Assembly: GCF_001422205.1 (NCBI RefSeq)
Contig: NZ_LMMJ01000001.1
Coordinates: 613,591-677,590 of the forward strand
Origin: Curtobacterium sp. Leaf261
GTDB taxonomy: Bacteria > Actinomycetota > Actinomycetes > Actinomycetales > Microbacteriaceae
DNA: 64,000 nt
Reading direction: 5' to 3'
Shown here: in pieces, positions 32,831-43,215 of the stretch
Position numbering within the stretch: position 1 is the stretch's first letter
Layout of the letters: the number at the start of each line of letters is the position of its first letter
Made by a program: the position numbers and the translations under genes
Notes under the pieces: generated by a model
Told to the model about the DNA's origin: nothing
Database searches by the model: none
What the model saw: only the letters and a program-made list of their open reading frames with translations

Positions 32831-33514
32831 TCACCGTGTCGATGGCGCCTGGAGCTGATCCGCGTCAGACGATACGGAGGACTCGGACGAACCCCCGGCC
32901 GACTCGCTGGCCGCTCCGGTCTTCTCAGGATCGGCGGCCGCGGACCCCGTTGCGGCAGCGCCCGTGGCGGCCTGAGCGGCCGTTCCGGCCGGCTGCTCCG
33001 CGCTCGCGGCGGTGTCACCCTGCTTCGTGACGACCTTCGTGGTGTCGAGCAGGGAGTTCGGGACCTGGTTGTCGGTGGTGGCGGCAGCGGCGTCGGTCGC
33101 AGCGGCGGCGGTGGGGGTCCCGAACACCGCACCCGTCTTCGGGTCGAGGTACACCGGGGTGGAGTTCGCGATCATGCCGAGGGCCTGTGCGTTCCGCGCC
33201 AGGTTCTGCGGGGAGCGGAGGACCGACAGCTGCTCGTCGAGCTGCTGCTGCGACCGGCTCAACTCGGTCTGCTGCGCCTGCAGCGAGCTCAGCGTGTACG
33301 CCCCGCTCGAGAGCACCATGCTGATGCCGAGCTGCGCGAGCAGGAGGATGCCGAGCGCTCCCATCGCGATGATCGCGTAGACGATCCGCGGGCGGGCACG
33401 GCGCTGGGCACGGGTCGGGGTGACCTCGACGAGCTCCGGGCGACTCCGGTGTTCGCGGTGCGGGACACCGGGTGCGGCGGGCAGAGGCGTGGCCAGGGCC
33501 AGGTTCGTGGTCAT
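32831..33514 (-). CDS. ftsL: FtsL-like divisome protein with long Ala-rich tail
   Basis: Small bitopic protein located, like FtsL, between rsmH and ftsI. The 227-residue product has a 45-residue cytoplasmic end, one helix (IVYAIIAMGALGILLLAQLG) and a short coiled coil (SLQAQQTELSRSQQQLDEQLSVL). The motif NLARNAQALGM matches the septum-initiator family. The last 110 residues are Ala/Thr/Ser-rich and low in complexity, longer than in typical FtsL. The ATG at 33514 lies one nt after the rsmH stop. Assignment rests on position and architecture more than on sequence identity. Confidence 0.82.
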   Translation of the reverse strand: MTTNLALATPLPAAPGVPHREHRSRPELVEVTPTRAQRRARPRIVYAIIAMGALGILLLAQLGISMVLSSGAYTLSSLQAQQTELSRSQQQLDEQLSVLRSPQNLARNAQALGMIANSTPVYLDPKTGAVFGTPTAAAATDAAAATTDNQVPNSLLDTTKVVTKQGDTAASAEQPAGTAAQAATGAAATGSAAADPEKTGAASESAGGSSESSVSSDADQLQAPSTR

Positions 33515-33515
33515 G

Positions 33516-34490
33516 TCACTTCCGGGTTCGCTCGGCCGCGCGGAGACGCACGGGTGTTGCACGGGGGTTGGCGGCGCGCTCGGCCTCGTCGGCCTGCTCG
33601 GCGCCCTTGACGACTGCGGTGAAGGTGGGAGCGTGCTCGGGGAGCTCGACCGGCAGGCCGGCCGGGGCGGTCGACGACGTCCGCTCGACGATCGCGCGCT
33701 TGACGATGCGGTCCTCGAGCGACTGGTACGCCTCCACCACGAGTCGACCGCCGACGGACAGGGCGTCCATCGCGGCCGGGATCGCGCGCTCGAGGACGCT
33801 CAGCTCTTGGTTGACCTCGATGCGCAGGGCCTGGAACACGCGCTTGGCCGGGTGCCCCTGCCGCTGGATCGCCACCGGCGTCGCGGCCTGGAGGACCTCG
33901 ACGAGGTCGCCCGAGCGCTCGAAGGCCCGTTCGACGCGGCGTGCGACGATCGCGCGGGCGTACCGCTGCGCGAGCTTCTCCTCGCCGTAGTTGCGGAAGA
34001 TCCTGACCAGGTCGCGCTCGCCGTACGTGGCGAGGACCTCGGCGGCAGTGGTCTCCGCCGTCTGGTCCATGCGCATGTCGAGCGGGGCGTCCTTGCTGTA
34101 CGCGAAGCCGCGTTCGGCCCGGTCGAGCTGCAGCGAGGAGACGCCGAGGTCGAAGAGGACGCCGTCGACGCGGTGGAAGCCCTCGCCGGCGATCGCGTCG
34201 GGCAGTTCGTCGTAGACCGTGTGCACGAGGCGGACCCGGTCGCCGAATCGCGCGAGCCGCTCCCCCGCGATCCCGAGCGCGTCGGTGTCGCGGTCGAGGC
34301 CGATGAGCGTGACCTCGGGGAACCGCTCGAGCAGTCCCTCGGCGTGCCCGCCCATGCCGAGCGTGGCGTCGACGACGACCTTGCCCGGACCGTCGAGGGT
34401 CGGGGTGAAGAGCTCGACGATGCGCTCGAGCATCACCGGGGTGTGCGGGAAGGGAGCGCCAGCCGTGGCGTCGGGAGTGGTGTCGGCCAT
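33516..34490 (-). CDS. rsmH: 16S rRNA (cytosine-1402-N4) methyltransferase RsmH
   Basis: SAM-dependent methylation of C1402 in 16S rRNA. The 324-residue product has [14 protein letters not shown] near the N-terminus, the SAM loop [20 protein letters not shown] and [18 protein letters not shown]. The ATG at 34490 is chosen over upstream starts because the family begins just before PHTPVM and AGGGG lies close upstream. It is the second gene of the dcw cluster after mraZ, with a 105-nt gap. Confidence 0.96.
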   Translation of the reverse strand: MADTTPDATAGAPFPHTPVMLERIVELFTPTLDGPGKVVVDATLGMGGHAEGLLERFPEVTLIGLDRDTDALGIAGERLARFGDRVRLVHTVYDELPDAIAGEGFHRVDGVLFDLGVSSLQLDRAERGFAYSKDAPLDMRMDQTAETTAAEVLATYGERDLVRIFRNYGEEKLAQRYARAIVARRVERAFERSGDLVEVLQAATPVAIQRQGHPAKRVFQALRIEVNQELSVLERAIPAAMDALSVGGRLVVEAYQSLEDRIVKRAIVERTSSTAPAGLPVELPEHAPTFTAVVKGAEQADEAERAANPRATPVRLRAAERTRK

Positions 34491-34595
34491 GTCAGCCCCT
34501 GCTCTCCTGGTCCGTGGGCCCGGATCCCCATCCATCCCGACCTGGCACCGGGGAAGGTGCACCAGGGCGGACGGCTGGGAGTCCGGGTCAACGGA

Positions 34596-35027
34596 TCAGA
34601 AGATGCCCGGGATCACCTCCTCCTCGTTGTCGGCGAAGTCCGCCTCGCTGCTCGCGTAGTAGGCCTCCCACGCGTCGGTGGCCCAGATCTCGGCACGGTC
34701 GCCGGCGCCGATCACCGTGAGGTCGCGGTCGAGACCGGCGTACTCGCGGAGGTTCTGCGGGATGGTGACGCGGTTCTGCTTGTCGGGCTGCTCGGCGCTC
34801 GCTCCGGACAGGAACAGGCGCATGTAGTCGCGCGTGCGCTTGTTCGTCATCGGCGCCTGGCGGATGCGGTCGTGCAGGGTCTCGAACTCGCGGGTGCTGA
34901 AGACCACGACGCACCGCTCCTGCCCACGGGTCATGACGAGTCCGCCGGAGAGCTCGTCGCGGAACTTGGCGGGGAGGATGACGCGGCCCTTCTCGTCGAG
35001 CTTCGGGGCATGGGTTCCGAGCAACAT
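34596..35027 (-). CDS. mraZ: Transcriptional regulator MraZ
   Basis: Ring-shaped AbrB-fold DNA-binding protein that controls its own dcw operon. The 143-residue product has two repeats with the conserved DxxxR signature: [17 protein letters not shown] and, in the second half, [17 protein letters not shown]. The ATG at 35027 has a G-rich ribosome site (GGGGGG) 7 nt upstream. Four direct repeats matching the MraZ box lie 28-63 nt upstream. Length is typical. Confidence 0.97.
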   Translation of the reverse strand: MLLGTHAPKLDEKGRVILPAKFRDELSGGLVMTRGQERCVVVFSTREFETLHDRIRQAPMTNKRTRDYMRLFLSGASAEQPDKQNRVTIPQNLREYAGLDRDLTVIGAGDRAEIWATDAWEAYYASSEADFADNEEEVIPGIF

Positions 35028-35054
35028 GTCCGAACCCCCCTTCGCTCCAACGAT

Positions 35055-35090
35055 CACCCTGTTCCTCCACTTTACTCCACCACGCCCCAC
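35055..35090 (-). promoter_or_regulatory. MraZ operator: four GTGGRG boxes at 10-bp period
   Basis: On the minus strand GTGGGG (35085-35090), GTGGAG (35075-35080), GTGGAG (35065-35070) and AGGGTG (35055-35060) are spaced exactly 10 bp apart, upstream of mraZ. Direct repeats of this kind are the established target of MraZ. Confidence 0.85.
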
Positions 35091-35240
35091 AACACCACGG
35101 GACGAGGCGGCCGACGGGGGCTGACGCCCCGAAATGGGGGCAGCAAGCACCGGTCGGGAGGCACGGATCACCGCATCGAGGCCCGGAACGACGCGGAACG
35201 GCGGGCTGGGCGACGCGGTGGAGGAAAATGGAGGGAATTG

Positions 35241-35317
35241 CGCGTGTTCCGAACACGCGCGTCCACGACGAACACCCCGGTCCGCGTGTTCGGCGTGGAC
35301 CGGGGTGTTCAGAACAC
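35241..35317. repeat. GTGTTC/GAACAC element, copy 2
   Basis: GTGTTCCGAACAC at 35244-35256, a 40-bp hairpin at 35261-35300 and GTGTTCAGAACAC at 35305-35317, with 4-nt gaps. It fills part of the 357-nt space between mraZ and the DUF3040 gene, which otherwise holds the MraZ boxes and the 35329-35362 hairpin. Confidence 0.87.
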
Positions 35318-35328
35318 GGCTTAAACGA

Positions 35329-35362
35329 CTGACGGGGCCGACCCGGAGGTCGACCCCGTCAG
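35329..35362. terminator. Hairpin terminator after the DUF3040 gene
   Basis: Arms 35329-35343 and 35348-35362 pair 14 of 15 bp around CGGA. On the minus strand it follows the DUF3040 stop by 22 nt and is followed by TCGTTTAAG, a weak T-rich end. Confidence 0.6.
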
Positions 35363-35384
35363 GGAGTCATGCTTAGAACGCTGT

Positions 35385-35789
35385 TCAGCGGTCCTGGCTG
35401 CGCTTGTCCCAGCGGTCGTTCATGCGGTCCATGAAGGACCCGCCGCCCTTGCCGGACGAGCCGCCCTTGCGGGGGCCGGACGCACCCGGTCCGGACGTAC
35501 CGCCCTGGGCCCCGCCGCTCCGGGCTGCCCGGAACCCGGGCCGCAGCGCGAACAGCACGCCCGCGAGCATCAGGACGAACCCGACGACACCGATGAGCGG
35601 CTGCCGGATCACGAGCCCGAGGATGATGACGGCAACGCCGGCGAGGGCCCCCAGGACACCGAGCGTGATCGACGTGTACGTCGGTCGGCCCTGTCGTTTG
35701 GTGACGCGCGCCACGAAGTCGGAGTCGTTCTGATAGAGGCTGCGCTCCATTTCTTCGAGGAGTCGCTGCTCTTGCTCCGAGAGTGGCAT
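35385..35789 (-). CDS. DUF3040 membrane protein
   Basis: Conserved actinobacterial protein of unknown function, 134 residues. It begins MPLSEQEQRLLEEMERSLYQNDSDF in its first 25 residues, the hallmark of DUF3040. Two helices follow (about residues 40-58 and 64-80), then a Gly/Ser/Arg-rich tail with GGS runs. The ATG at 35789 has GAGGGA 6 nt upstream. A DUF3040 gene upstream of mraZ is a conserved actinobacterial neighbour, which suggests a link to the envelope or division. It is divergent from idsA. Confidence 0.88.
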   Translation of the reverse strand: MPLSEQEQRLLEEMERSLYQNDSDFVARVTKRQGRPTYTSITLGVLGALAGVAVIILGLVIRQPLIGVVGFVLMLAGVLFALRPGFRAARSGGAQGGTSGPGASGPRKGGSSGKGGGSFMDRMNDRWDKRSQDR

Positions 35790-35836
35790 CTGGAGTCCCT
35801 CATCCCTGGGATCGACGCGTGGATCTAGTGGACCGA

Positions 35837-35863
35837 TTGTATGTCTCGGCCACGCACTAGGCT
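35837..35863 (+). promoter_or_regulatory. Leaderless promoter of the polyprenyl synthase gene
   Basis: A weak -35 (TTGTAT, 35837-35842) and a -10 (TAGGCT, 35858-35863), then 7 nt to GTG at 35871. The start codon would be the first codon of the transcript. Confidence 0.6.
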
Positions 35864-35870
35864 AGAGAAC

Positions 35871-36989
35871 GTGGCTGAGAGTACGCGATTAGTGGACCTC
35901 GTTTCGAGCCGTGTCGACCGGGCACTCACGGAGCAGCAGGAACGACTCGACGGGATCAGTCCGGACCTGGCTCCGCTCAGCGTGTTCTCGCGGGACCTGC
36001 TGTCCGGGGGCAAGCGGTTCCGAGCCCTGTTCTGCTACTGGGGATGGCAGGCCGTCGCCGGTCGTTCCGGGTCCTTCGACCCCCTCGCCGAGGGCTCCCG
36101 CCAGACCACCGCCGAGGCCGTCGTCACCGCCGCCGCCGCGCTCGAGGTGTTCCACGCCGCGGCGCTCGTGCACGACGACATCATGGACCGCTCGGACACC
36201 CGTCGCGGGATGCCGGCGGCGCATCGGCGGTTCGAGTCCATGCATGCGGATTCCGGATGGATCGGCGACCGCGCGCTCTACGGCACGAACTCCGCGCTGC
36301 TCATGGGCGACCTGCTGCTCTCGCTCTCGGACAGCGTCTTCGACGAGGCCCTCGCGCTGCTCGAGCCGGCGCGGGCGCGCATCGTCCGCCAGGAGTTCCA
36401 CGCGATGCGGCTCGACGTGACGGCGGGGCAGTACCTCGACGTCCACGAGGAGATCGCCTGGCCGACCGTGGACGAGGCCGAGCTGCTGCTCCGTGCGCAG
36501 CGGGTCATCGTCTTCAAGTCGGCCAAGTACTCGATCGAGGCCCCGCTCGCCATCGGGGGGCTCATCGCCGGCGCCTCCGAGGCCCAGCTCGACGGTCTCC
36601 GCGCCTTCGGACTCCCCCTCGGTGTCGCGTACCAGCTGCGCGATGACCTGCTCGGCGTCTTCGGTGACCCGGGGCGCACCGGCAAGCCCGCCGGGGACGA
36701 CCTCCGGGAAGGCAAGCGCACCGTGCTCATCGCCACGGCACGGAAGGCCCTCGGGCCGGGGGCCCGGCAGCTCGTCGACGAGCTGCTCGGCGACCCGGAC
36801 CTCGATGAGGACCAGATCACGATGCTCCGCGCGACCATCACCGAGTCCGGTGCGGTCGCCGCCGTCGAGCGGTCGATCGAGCGGCACGTCGTCCGAGCCA
36901 AGGCGGCCCTCGACGCCGCCCCGCTGAGTCCGTCGGCGCGCGAACAGCTCGCCACCCTCGCCGACACCGTCTCGCGCCGGTCCGCCTAG
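35871..36989 (+). CDS. idsA: Polyprenyl (geranylgeranyl-type) diphosphate synthase
   Basis: Trans-prenyltransferase that condenses isopentenyl diphosphate with allylic diphosphates, supplying quinone or lipid-carrier precursors. The 372-residue product has the first Asp-rich motif in HDDIMDRSDTRRG near residue 108 and the second in RDDLLGVFGDPGRTGKPAGDD near residue 256. The GTG at 35871 is chosen because TAGGCT lies exactly 7 nt upstream, implying a leaderless mRNA. An ATG at 35841 would place the start inside the promoter. Chain length cannot be read with certainty. Position next to the Rv2175c-like gene matches mycobacteria. Confidence 0.92.
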   Translation: MAESTRLVDLVSSRVDRALTEQQERLDGISPDLAPLSVFSRDLLSGGKRFRALFCYWGWQAVAGRSGSFDPLAEGSRQTTAEAVVTAAAALEVFHAAALVHDDIMDRSDTRRGMPAAHRRFESMHADSGWIGDRALYGTNSALLMGDLLLSLSDSVFDEALALLEPARARIVRQEFHAMRLDVTAGQYLDVHEEIAWPTVDEAELLLRAQRVIVFKSAKYSIEAPLAIGGLIAGASEAQLDGLRAFGLPLGVAYQLRDDLLGVFGDPGRTGKPAGDDLREGKRTVLIATARKALGPGARQLVDELLGDPDLDEDQITMLRATITESGAVAAVERSIERHVVRAKAALDAAPLSPSAREQLATLADTVSRRSA

Positions 36990-37088
36990 CGGCTCCCTCG
37001 TCCCGCTGGACACCAGGTTCGCCGCATCGCGGAGAGACATGACCCTGCGCCATGCGGCCGAGGTGGCGTTCCGTGGACCGGGACTCGC

Positions 37089-37130
37089 GGACTGGAGGGA
37101 CGGTGCGGGGACGACCCGTCCCTCCAGTCC
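37089..37130. repeat. CTGGAGG-family palindrome between convergent genes
   Basis: GGACTGGAGGGACGG (37089-37103) and its exact reverse complement (37116-37130) around a 12-nt loop. It separates the idsA stop from the Rv2175c-like gene stop. Confidence 0.85.
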
Positions 37131-37181
37131 GGCAGCTGGTCGCGCCGGACGCGACGCGCTCGCTGCAGCAGGGTCTGCTCG

Positions 37182-37535
37182 CTAAAGCAAGGTCTGGGCG
37201 ACGCGGCGCACCTCGGCCTTGCGGCCGGCGCGCAACGCGGCGATCGGCGAGACGCCGATGGACTCCTCGACGGTGAGCATCCATCGCACGGCCTCGTCAT
37301 CGGTGAAGTGGTTGTCGCCGAGCACGACGAGCGTGCCCTTCAGCTCGGGGAGCGGCTCGGTGTCGCCGAGGAACTCGACCGGGACCCGCAGCACACCGTC
37401 GACCCGTGCGGGCAGCAGGGTCCGCTCTTCGAAGAGCCGGTGGATGCGGCCGGGGCTCACCTGCAGGAGCTCCATCAGGTCGGGGACCGTCAGCCAGCGC
37501 TCGGACAGGTCGGCGTCGTTCGATGCATCACTCAC
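37182..37535 (-). CDS. Rv2175c-like DNA-binding protein
   Basis: Small protein of 117 residues with an N-terminal winged-helix/MerR-like fold (WLTVPDLMELLQVSPGRIHRLFEERTLLPARVDG) and the C-terminal domain of the Rv2175c family (FTDDEAVRWMLTVEESIGVSPIAALRAGRK). In M. tuberculosis Rv2175c binds DNA and is a substrate of kinase PknL, encoded next to it. The kinase homologue lies about 1.7 kb away here. A GTG start at 37535 is supported by VSDASNDADLSERWL; there is no clear ribosome site. It is divergent from the LysM gene. Confidence 0.85.
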   Translation of the reverse strand: MSDASNDADLSERWLTVPDLMELLQVSPGRIHRLFEERTLLPARVDGVLRVPVEFLGDTEPLPELKGTLVVLGDNHFTDDEAVRWMLTVEESIGVSPIAALRAGRKAEVRRVAQTLL

Positions 37536-37741
37536 GTGTCCATGGTGCCAGACGTGGGGCGGTCCGGCCCTCTGTCGTCTTGACGAGTGGATATCTGTCA
37601 CTCGCGTCACTCGCGTCATTCCGACCCCAGGAGACACGCTGTTCTCAGCAGCCTCCCTGATTGACTCCAGCACTGTTTCATGCCACCGTGTTCCGAACCG
37701 TGGCAACCCCCATGTCACGGACCAGGGGAGAGTGATCGCAC

Positions 37742-38977
37742 GTGGACACCGCCGACGACGCAGCCCGCAGGGCCCGCGCAGCACGGTTCGCGACCGTACC
37801 CATCGTCCTGGCCGGCACCATCGCCGTCGCCGCGGGACTCACCGGCCCGGTCGGGGCGGTGCACGCAGACGAGCGCCACCGGGACGAGCAGCGCGATCAC
37901 CACCGCCGCACCATGGACGAGAACGTCGGTGGTGGCCCGGTCTTCGGGGCCGCGGTCGAGCGCAACGTGTCCGCCGTCGTCGCGACCCCGGTCGCAGCGG
38001 TCACCCGGACGGCTCCCGCCTCGTACACCGTCGTGCAGGGCGACACCGTGAGCGCGATCGCCGCCAGGTACGGCCTCGGCACCCGCGACGTTCTCGCCGC
38101 CAACGGGCTCAGCTGGAACGCGATCATCCACCCGGGCCAGACCCTCCGCCTGGCGACGACCCCGGCACCCGCGACCGCCGTCGCCGCGGTCAGCACCTCG
38201 TCCACCTCGGGCAGCTACCACGTCGTCTCCGGCGACACCGCGAGCGCGATCGCCGCGAAGGTCGGCGTGTCGACGTCGTCCCTGCTGTCCGCGAACCAGC
38301 TGTCCTCCACGAGCACGATCTACCCCGGCCAGACGCTCCGCGTCCCGTCGGCTGGTGCAGCAACACCCGCGGTCGCCGTGGTCGCGGCCTCCCCCGCGCC
38401 GTCCGCGTCCGCCGCCGCGAAGTCGGTGACGATCGCATCGGGCGACACGCTCGCGACGATCGCCGCCGCGCACCAGATCAGCGTCAGCGACCTCCTGGCC
38501 GCGAACGGGCTGACCTACACGTCCACCATCTACGCCGGCGGAACGCTCGTCGTGCCGGCGCCGAGCGGTGTCGTCCTCACGAACGAGATGCGCGCGAACG
38601 CCGCCACCATCGTCGCCGTCGGACGCTCGCTCGGGGTGCCGAACCGCGGGCTCGTCATCGCCCTCGCGGCTGCCATGCAGGAGTCCGGGCTCCGGAACGT
38701 CGACCACGGCGACCGCGACTCGGTCGGGGTGTTCCAGCAGCGGCCGAGTCAGGGCTGGGGAACGCGCGCGCAGCTCATGGACGTCGGACACGCGGCACGC
38801 CTGTTCTTCGGCGGGCGGTCGAACCCGAACGCCGGCGTGACGCGCGGACTCCTCGACGTCGCCAACTGGCAGGGCATGTCGGTCACGCAGGCCGCGCAGA
38901 ACGTGCAGTTCTCGGCCTACCCCACCGCGTACGCGCAGTGGGAGAAGCCGGCCACCGCGTGGCTCGCGACGCTCTGA
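37742..38977 (+). CDS. Secreted LysM protein with transglycosylase-like domain
   Basis: Exported wall-binding protein of 411 residues. A signal or anchor helix lies at about residues 17-38 (ATVPIVLAGTIAVAAGLTG). Three LysM domains follow (YTVVQGDTVSAIAARYGL, YHVVSGDTASAIAAKVGV and VTIASGDTLATIAAAHQI). A C-terminal domain has the lytic-transglycosylase-like VIALAAAMQESGLRNVDHGD and SVGVFQQRPSQGWG. The catalytic Glu is probably in MQESGL. It probably cleaves or remodels peptidoglycan. A GTG start at 37742 has GGGGAG about 11 nt upstream. It lies between the Rv2175c-like gene and the PASTA kinase. Confidence 0.88.
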   Translation: MDTADDAARRARAARFATVPIVLAGTIAVAAGLTGPVGAVHADERHRDEQRDHHRRTMDENVGGGPVFGAAVERNVSAVVATPVAAVTRTAPASYTVVQGDTVSAIAARYGLGTRDVLAANGLSWNAIIHPGQTLRLATTPAPATAVAAVSTSSTSGSYHVVSGDTASAIAAKVGVSTSSLLSANQLSSTSTIYPGQTLRVPSAGAATPAVAVVAASPAPSASAAAKSVTIASGDTLATIAAAHQISVSDLLAANGLTYTSTIYAGGTLVVPAPSGVVLTNEMRANAATIVAVGRSLGVPNRGLVIALAAAMQESGLRNVDHGDRDSVGVFQQRPSQGWGTRAQLMDVGHAARLFFGGRSNPNAGVTRGLLDVANWQGMSVTQAAQNVQFSAYPTAYAQWEKPATAWLATL

Positions 38978-39027
38978 CGTCGTTCCTCCCGGCATCCTGA
39001 CTCCGCGGCACGCCGGGGGCTCCACAC

Positions 39028-39142
39028 GGTGCGTCTCGGCCGGTCCGCGTGGTGCGTCCCGACTGCCCCGCGTGGTGCGTCCCGACTGGTCCGCGCGGTG
39101 CATTCCGACCGCACCGCCTGCTGCGTCGTGACGGCGCGGCAC
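39028..39142. repeat. 23-bp tandem repeat, five units, upstream of the kinase
   Basis: Units start at 39028, 39051, 39074, 39097 and 39120, each beginning GGTGCGTC or a close variant and ending CCGCG. They fill most of the 250-nt space between the LysM gene and the kinase promoter. Confidence 0.85.
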
Positions 39143-39217
39143 GCGCCGGAGTCATCCTCAAGATCGAGATTGGGTCACGGACGGTGCGCCTGCCCGTCGT
39201 GCCCAGGTCGGGATTCG

Positions 39218-39223
39218 TAGAAT
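39218..39223 (+). promoter_or_regulatory. -10 box of a leaderless promoter, PASTA kinase
   Basis: TAGAAT, then 7 nt, then GTG at 39231. An ATG at 39222 lies inside the box and is therefore an unlikely start. Confidence 0.6.
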
Positions 39224-39230
39224 GCCGACC

Positions 39231-41411
<2,181 letters not shown>

Positions 41412-41469
41412 TCGGAGCCGGGCGGTCCGAGCACGGCGGTGTGCGCAGTTCGCGTCGGCTGCTGCGGAC

Positions 41470-41612
41470 GCATCGAGCGACATCCGGGCCCATTCGCGAC
41501 GTCGTATTCTCACGAGGACGTCGCCGCATGCGCACACATCGGATGCGAACGCATGCGGCGACATCGTGCCCGAGGAACGACGTCGCAATCGGGGGAGGAT
41601 GCCGCTCGATGC
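41470..41612. repeat. 143-bp imperfect palindrome with 19-bp internal period
   Basis: Arms 41470-41540 and 41542-41612 are reverse complements at roughly three quarters of positions with no net gap, centred at 41541. Within each arm, GCGACAT-like sites repeat at 19 bp (41477, 41496, 41515, mirrored at 41561, 41580, 41599). It lies in the 321-nt gap between the convergent kinase and aroG genes. That gap also holds the 41675-41716 palindrome. Confidence 0.8.
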
Positions 41613-41674
41613 GATCACATGAGGCGACCCGGCAACCTCCGGCAGCAGGCGCGCGCACCAGGGTACGCATGGAC

Positions 41675-41716
41675 GGACTGGAGGCGCGGCACCAGCTGGC
41701 ACCGCGCCTCCCGTCC
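41675..41716. repeat. CTGGAGG-family palindrome between kinase and aroG
   Basis: GGACTGGAGGCGCGG (41675-41689) pairs with 41702-41716 with one mismatch; the tip contains CCAGCTGG. It is placed 17 nt past the aroG stop on that strand. Confidence 0.85.
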
Positions 41717-41732
41717 CTCTGTGGCTCGTCCG

Positions 41733-43148
41733 CTAGGGGCGCACCGGTGCGTTGCTCAGTTCCTCGGCGACCAGGAACGACAGCTCGAGCGACTGCATGT
41801 GGTTGAGGCGCGGGTCGCAGAGCGACTCGTACCGGGTCGCGAGGGTGGCCTCGTCGATGTGCTCCGAGCCGCCGAGGCACTCCGTGACGTCGTCACCGGT
41901 GAGCTCGACGTGGATGCCGCCCGGGTAGGTCCCGACGGCCTTGTGCGCCTCGAAGAACCCGCGGACCTCGTCCATGATGTCGTCGAAACGACGCGTCTTG
42001 TAGCCCGTCGGCGTCGTCAGACCGTTGCCGTGCATGGGGTCCGTCACCCAGAGCGGGTTCGCGTCCATGCCCTTGATCGCCTCGAGCAGGGGCGGCAGGG
42101 CATCGCGGACCTTGCCGGCACCCATCCGGGTGATGAAGGTCAGGCGTCCCGGCTCCCGCTCGGGGTCGAGCTTGTCGATGAGGCGCTCCATGGCGTCGAT
42201 CGAGGTGGTCGGGCCGAGCTTGACGCCGAGCGGGTTCCGCACCCGCGACAGGAAGTCCACGTGCGCGCCGTCGATGTCCCTGGTCCGCTCACCGATCCAG
42301 ATGAAGTGCCCCGAGGTGTCGTACGGCAGCCCGGAGCGGGAGTCGATCCGCGTCATCGGACGCTCGTAGTCCATCAGCAGGCCCTCGTGCGAGGCGTAGA
42401 ACTCGACGTGCTTCAGCTCGTCGAAGTCCGCGCCGGCAGCCTCCATGAACTTGATCGCGCGGTCGATCTCGCGTGCGAGGTGCTCGTACTGCGCGTTCGC
42501 CGGGTTCGCCGCGAAGCCCTTGTTCCAGGAGTGCACCTGCCGGAGGTCCGCGAACCCGCCCTGGGTGAACGCCCGGACGAGGTTCAGCGTGGATGCCGCC
42601 GTGTGGTACCCCTGCACGAGCCGACGGGGATCGGCGGTCCGGGACTCCAGCGTGAAGTCGTACCCGTTCACGATGTCGCCGCGGTAGGCGGGCAGCGTCA
42701 CGTCGCCACGGGTCTCGAGGTCGCTCGACCGGGGCTTGGCGAACTGGCCCGCCATCCGGCCCATCTTGACGATCGGCATCGACGCGCCGTACGTCAGGAC
42801 GACTGCCATCTGCAGGATCGTCTTGACGCGGTCGCGGATCGAGTCCGCGGTCGCACCGGCGAAGGTCTCGGCGCAGTCACCGCCCTGGAGCAGGAACGCC
42901 CGGCCGGACGCCGCTGCTGCGAGCCTGGTGCGGAGCTGGTCGACCTCGCCCGCGAACACGAGCGGGGGGAACGTGGCGATCTCCGCCGACGCCGCCTCGG
43001 CCGCGGCGGGGTCCGGCCAGGTCGGCTGCTGCTTGATGGGGAGCGTCCGCCAGGAGTCGAGACCCTCGATGACGTCCGGATCCTGCAGGGCGACGGTGTC
43101 GGTGGGGTCGAACAACGGTGGTACCTCGAGGTTCTCGTCAGTGCTCAC
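41733..43148 (-). CDS. aroG: DAHP synthase, class II
   Basis: First enzyme of the shikimate pathway, condensing phosphoenolpyruvate and erythrose 4-phosphate. The 471-residue product is the plant/actinobacterial class II type: RAFLLQGGDCAETF with the metal-binding Cys, KMGRMAGQFAKPRSSD, and WVTDPMHGNG and HVELTGDDVTECLGG near the C-terminus. Length matches Rv2178c. It follows plsC after 67 nt on the same strand. The position beside the PASTA kinase is conserved in mycobacteria. The start GTG at 43148 has no strong ribosome site. Confidence 0.96.
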   Translation of the reverse strand: MSTDENLEVPPLFDPTDTVALQDPDVIEGLDSWRTLPIKQQPTWPDPAAAEAASAEIATFPPLVFAGEVDQLRTRLAAAASGRAFLLQGGDCAETFAGATADSIRDRVKTILQMAVVLTYGASMPIVKMGRMAGQFAKPRSSDLETRGDVTLPAYRGDIVNGYDFTLESRTADPRRLVQGYHTAASTLNLVRAFTQGGFADLRQVHSWNKGFAANPANAQYEHLAREIDRAIKFMEAAGADFDELKHVEFYASHEGLLMDYERPMTRIDSRSGLPYDTSGHFIWIGERTRDIDGAHVDFLSRVRNPLGVKLGPTTSIDAMERLIDKLDPEREPGRLTFITRMGAGKVRDALPPLLEAIKGMDANPLWVTDPMHGNGLTTPTGYKTRRFDDIMDEVRGFFEAHKAVGTYPGGIHVELTGDDVTECLGGSEHIDEATLATRYESLCDPRLNHMQSLELSFLVAEELSNAPVRP

Positions 43149-43215
43149 CCCGCGGACTCCGCACTCGGGTGCGCGGAGGTGGCGGGGATCCCCGCCGTCG
43201 GGGGACGGTCAGAGC

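Noticed and set aside
37536..37741. c-di-AMP (ydaO-type) riboswitch before the LysM gene
   Set aside because: Such switches often precede wall-lytic genes in actinobacteria, but the leader is short and I could not find the conserved core elements.
39028..39142. CRISPR array
   Set aside because: The 23-bp units are directly adjacent with no unique spacers, and no cas genes are present. The 21-bp units at 61240 fail for the same reason.
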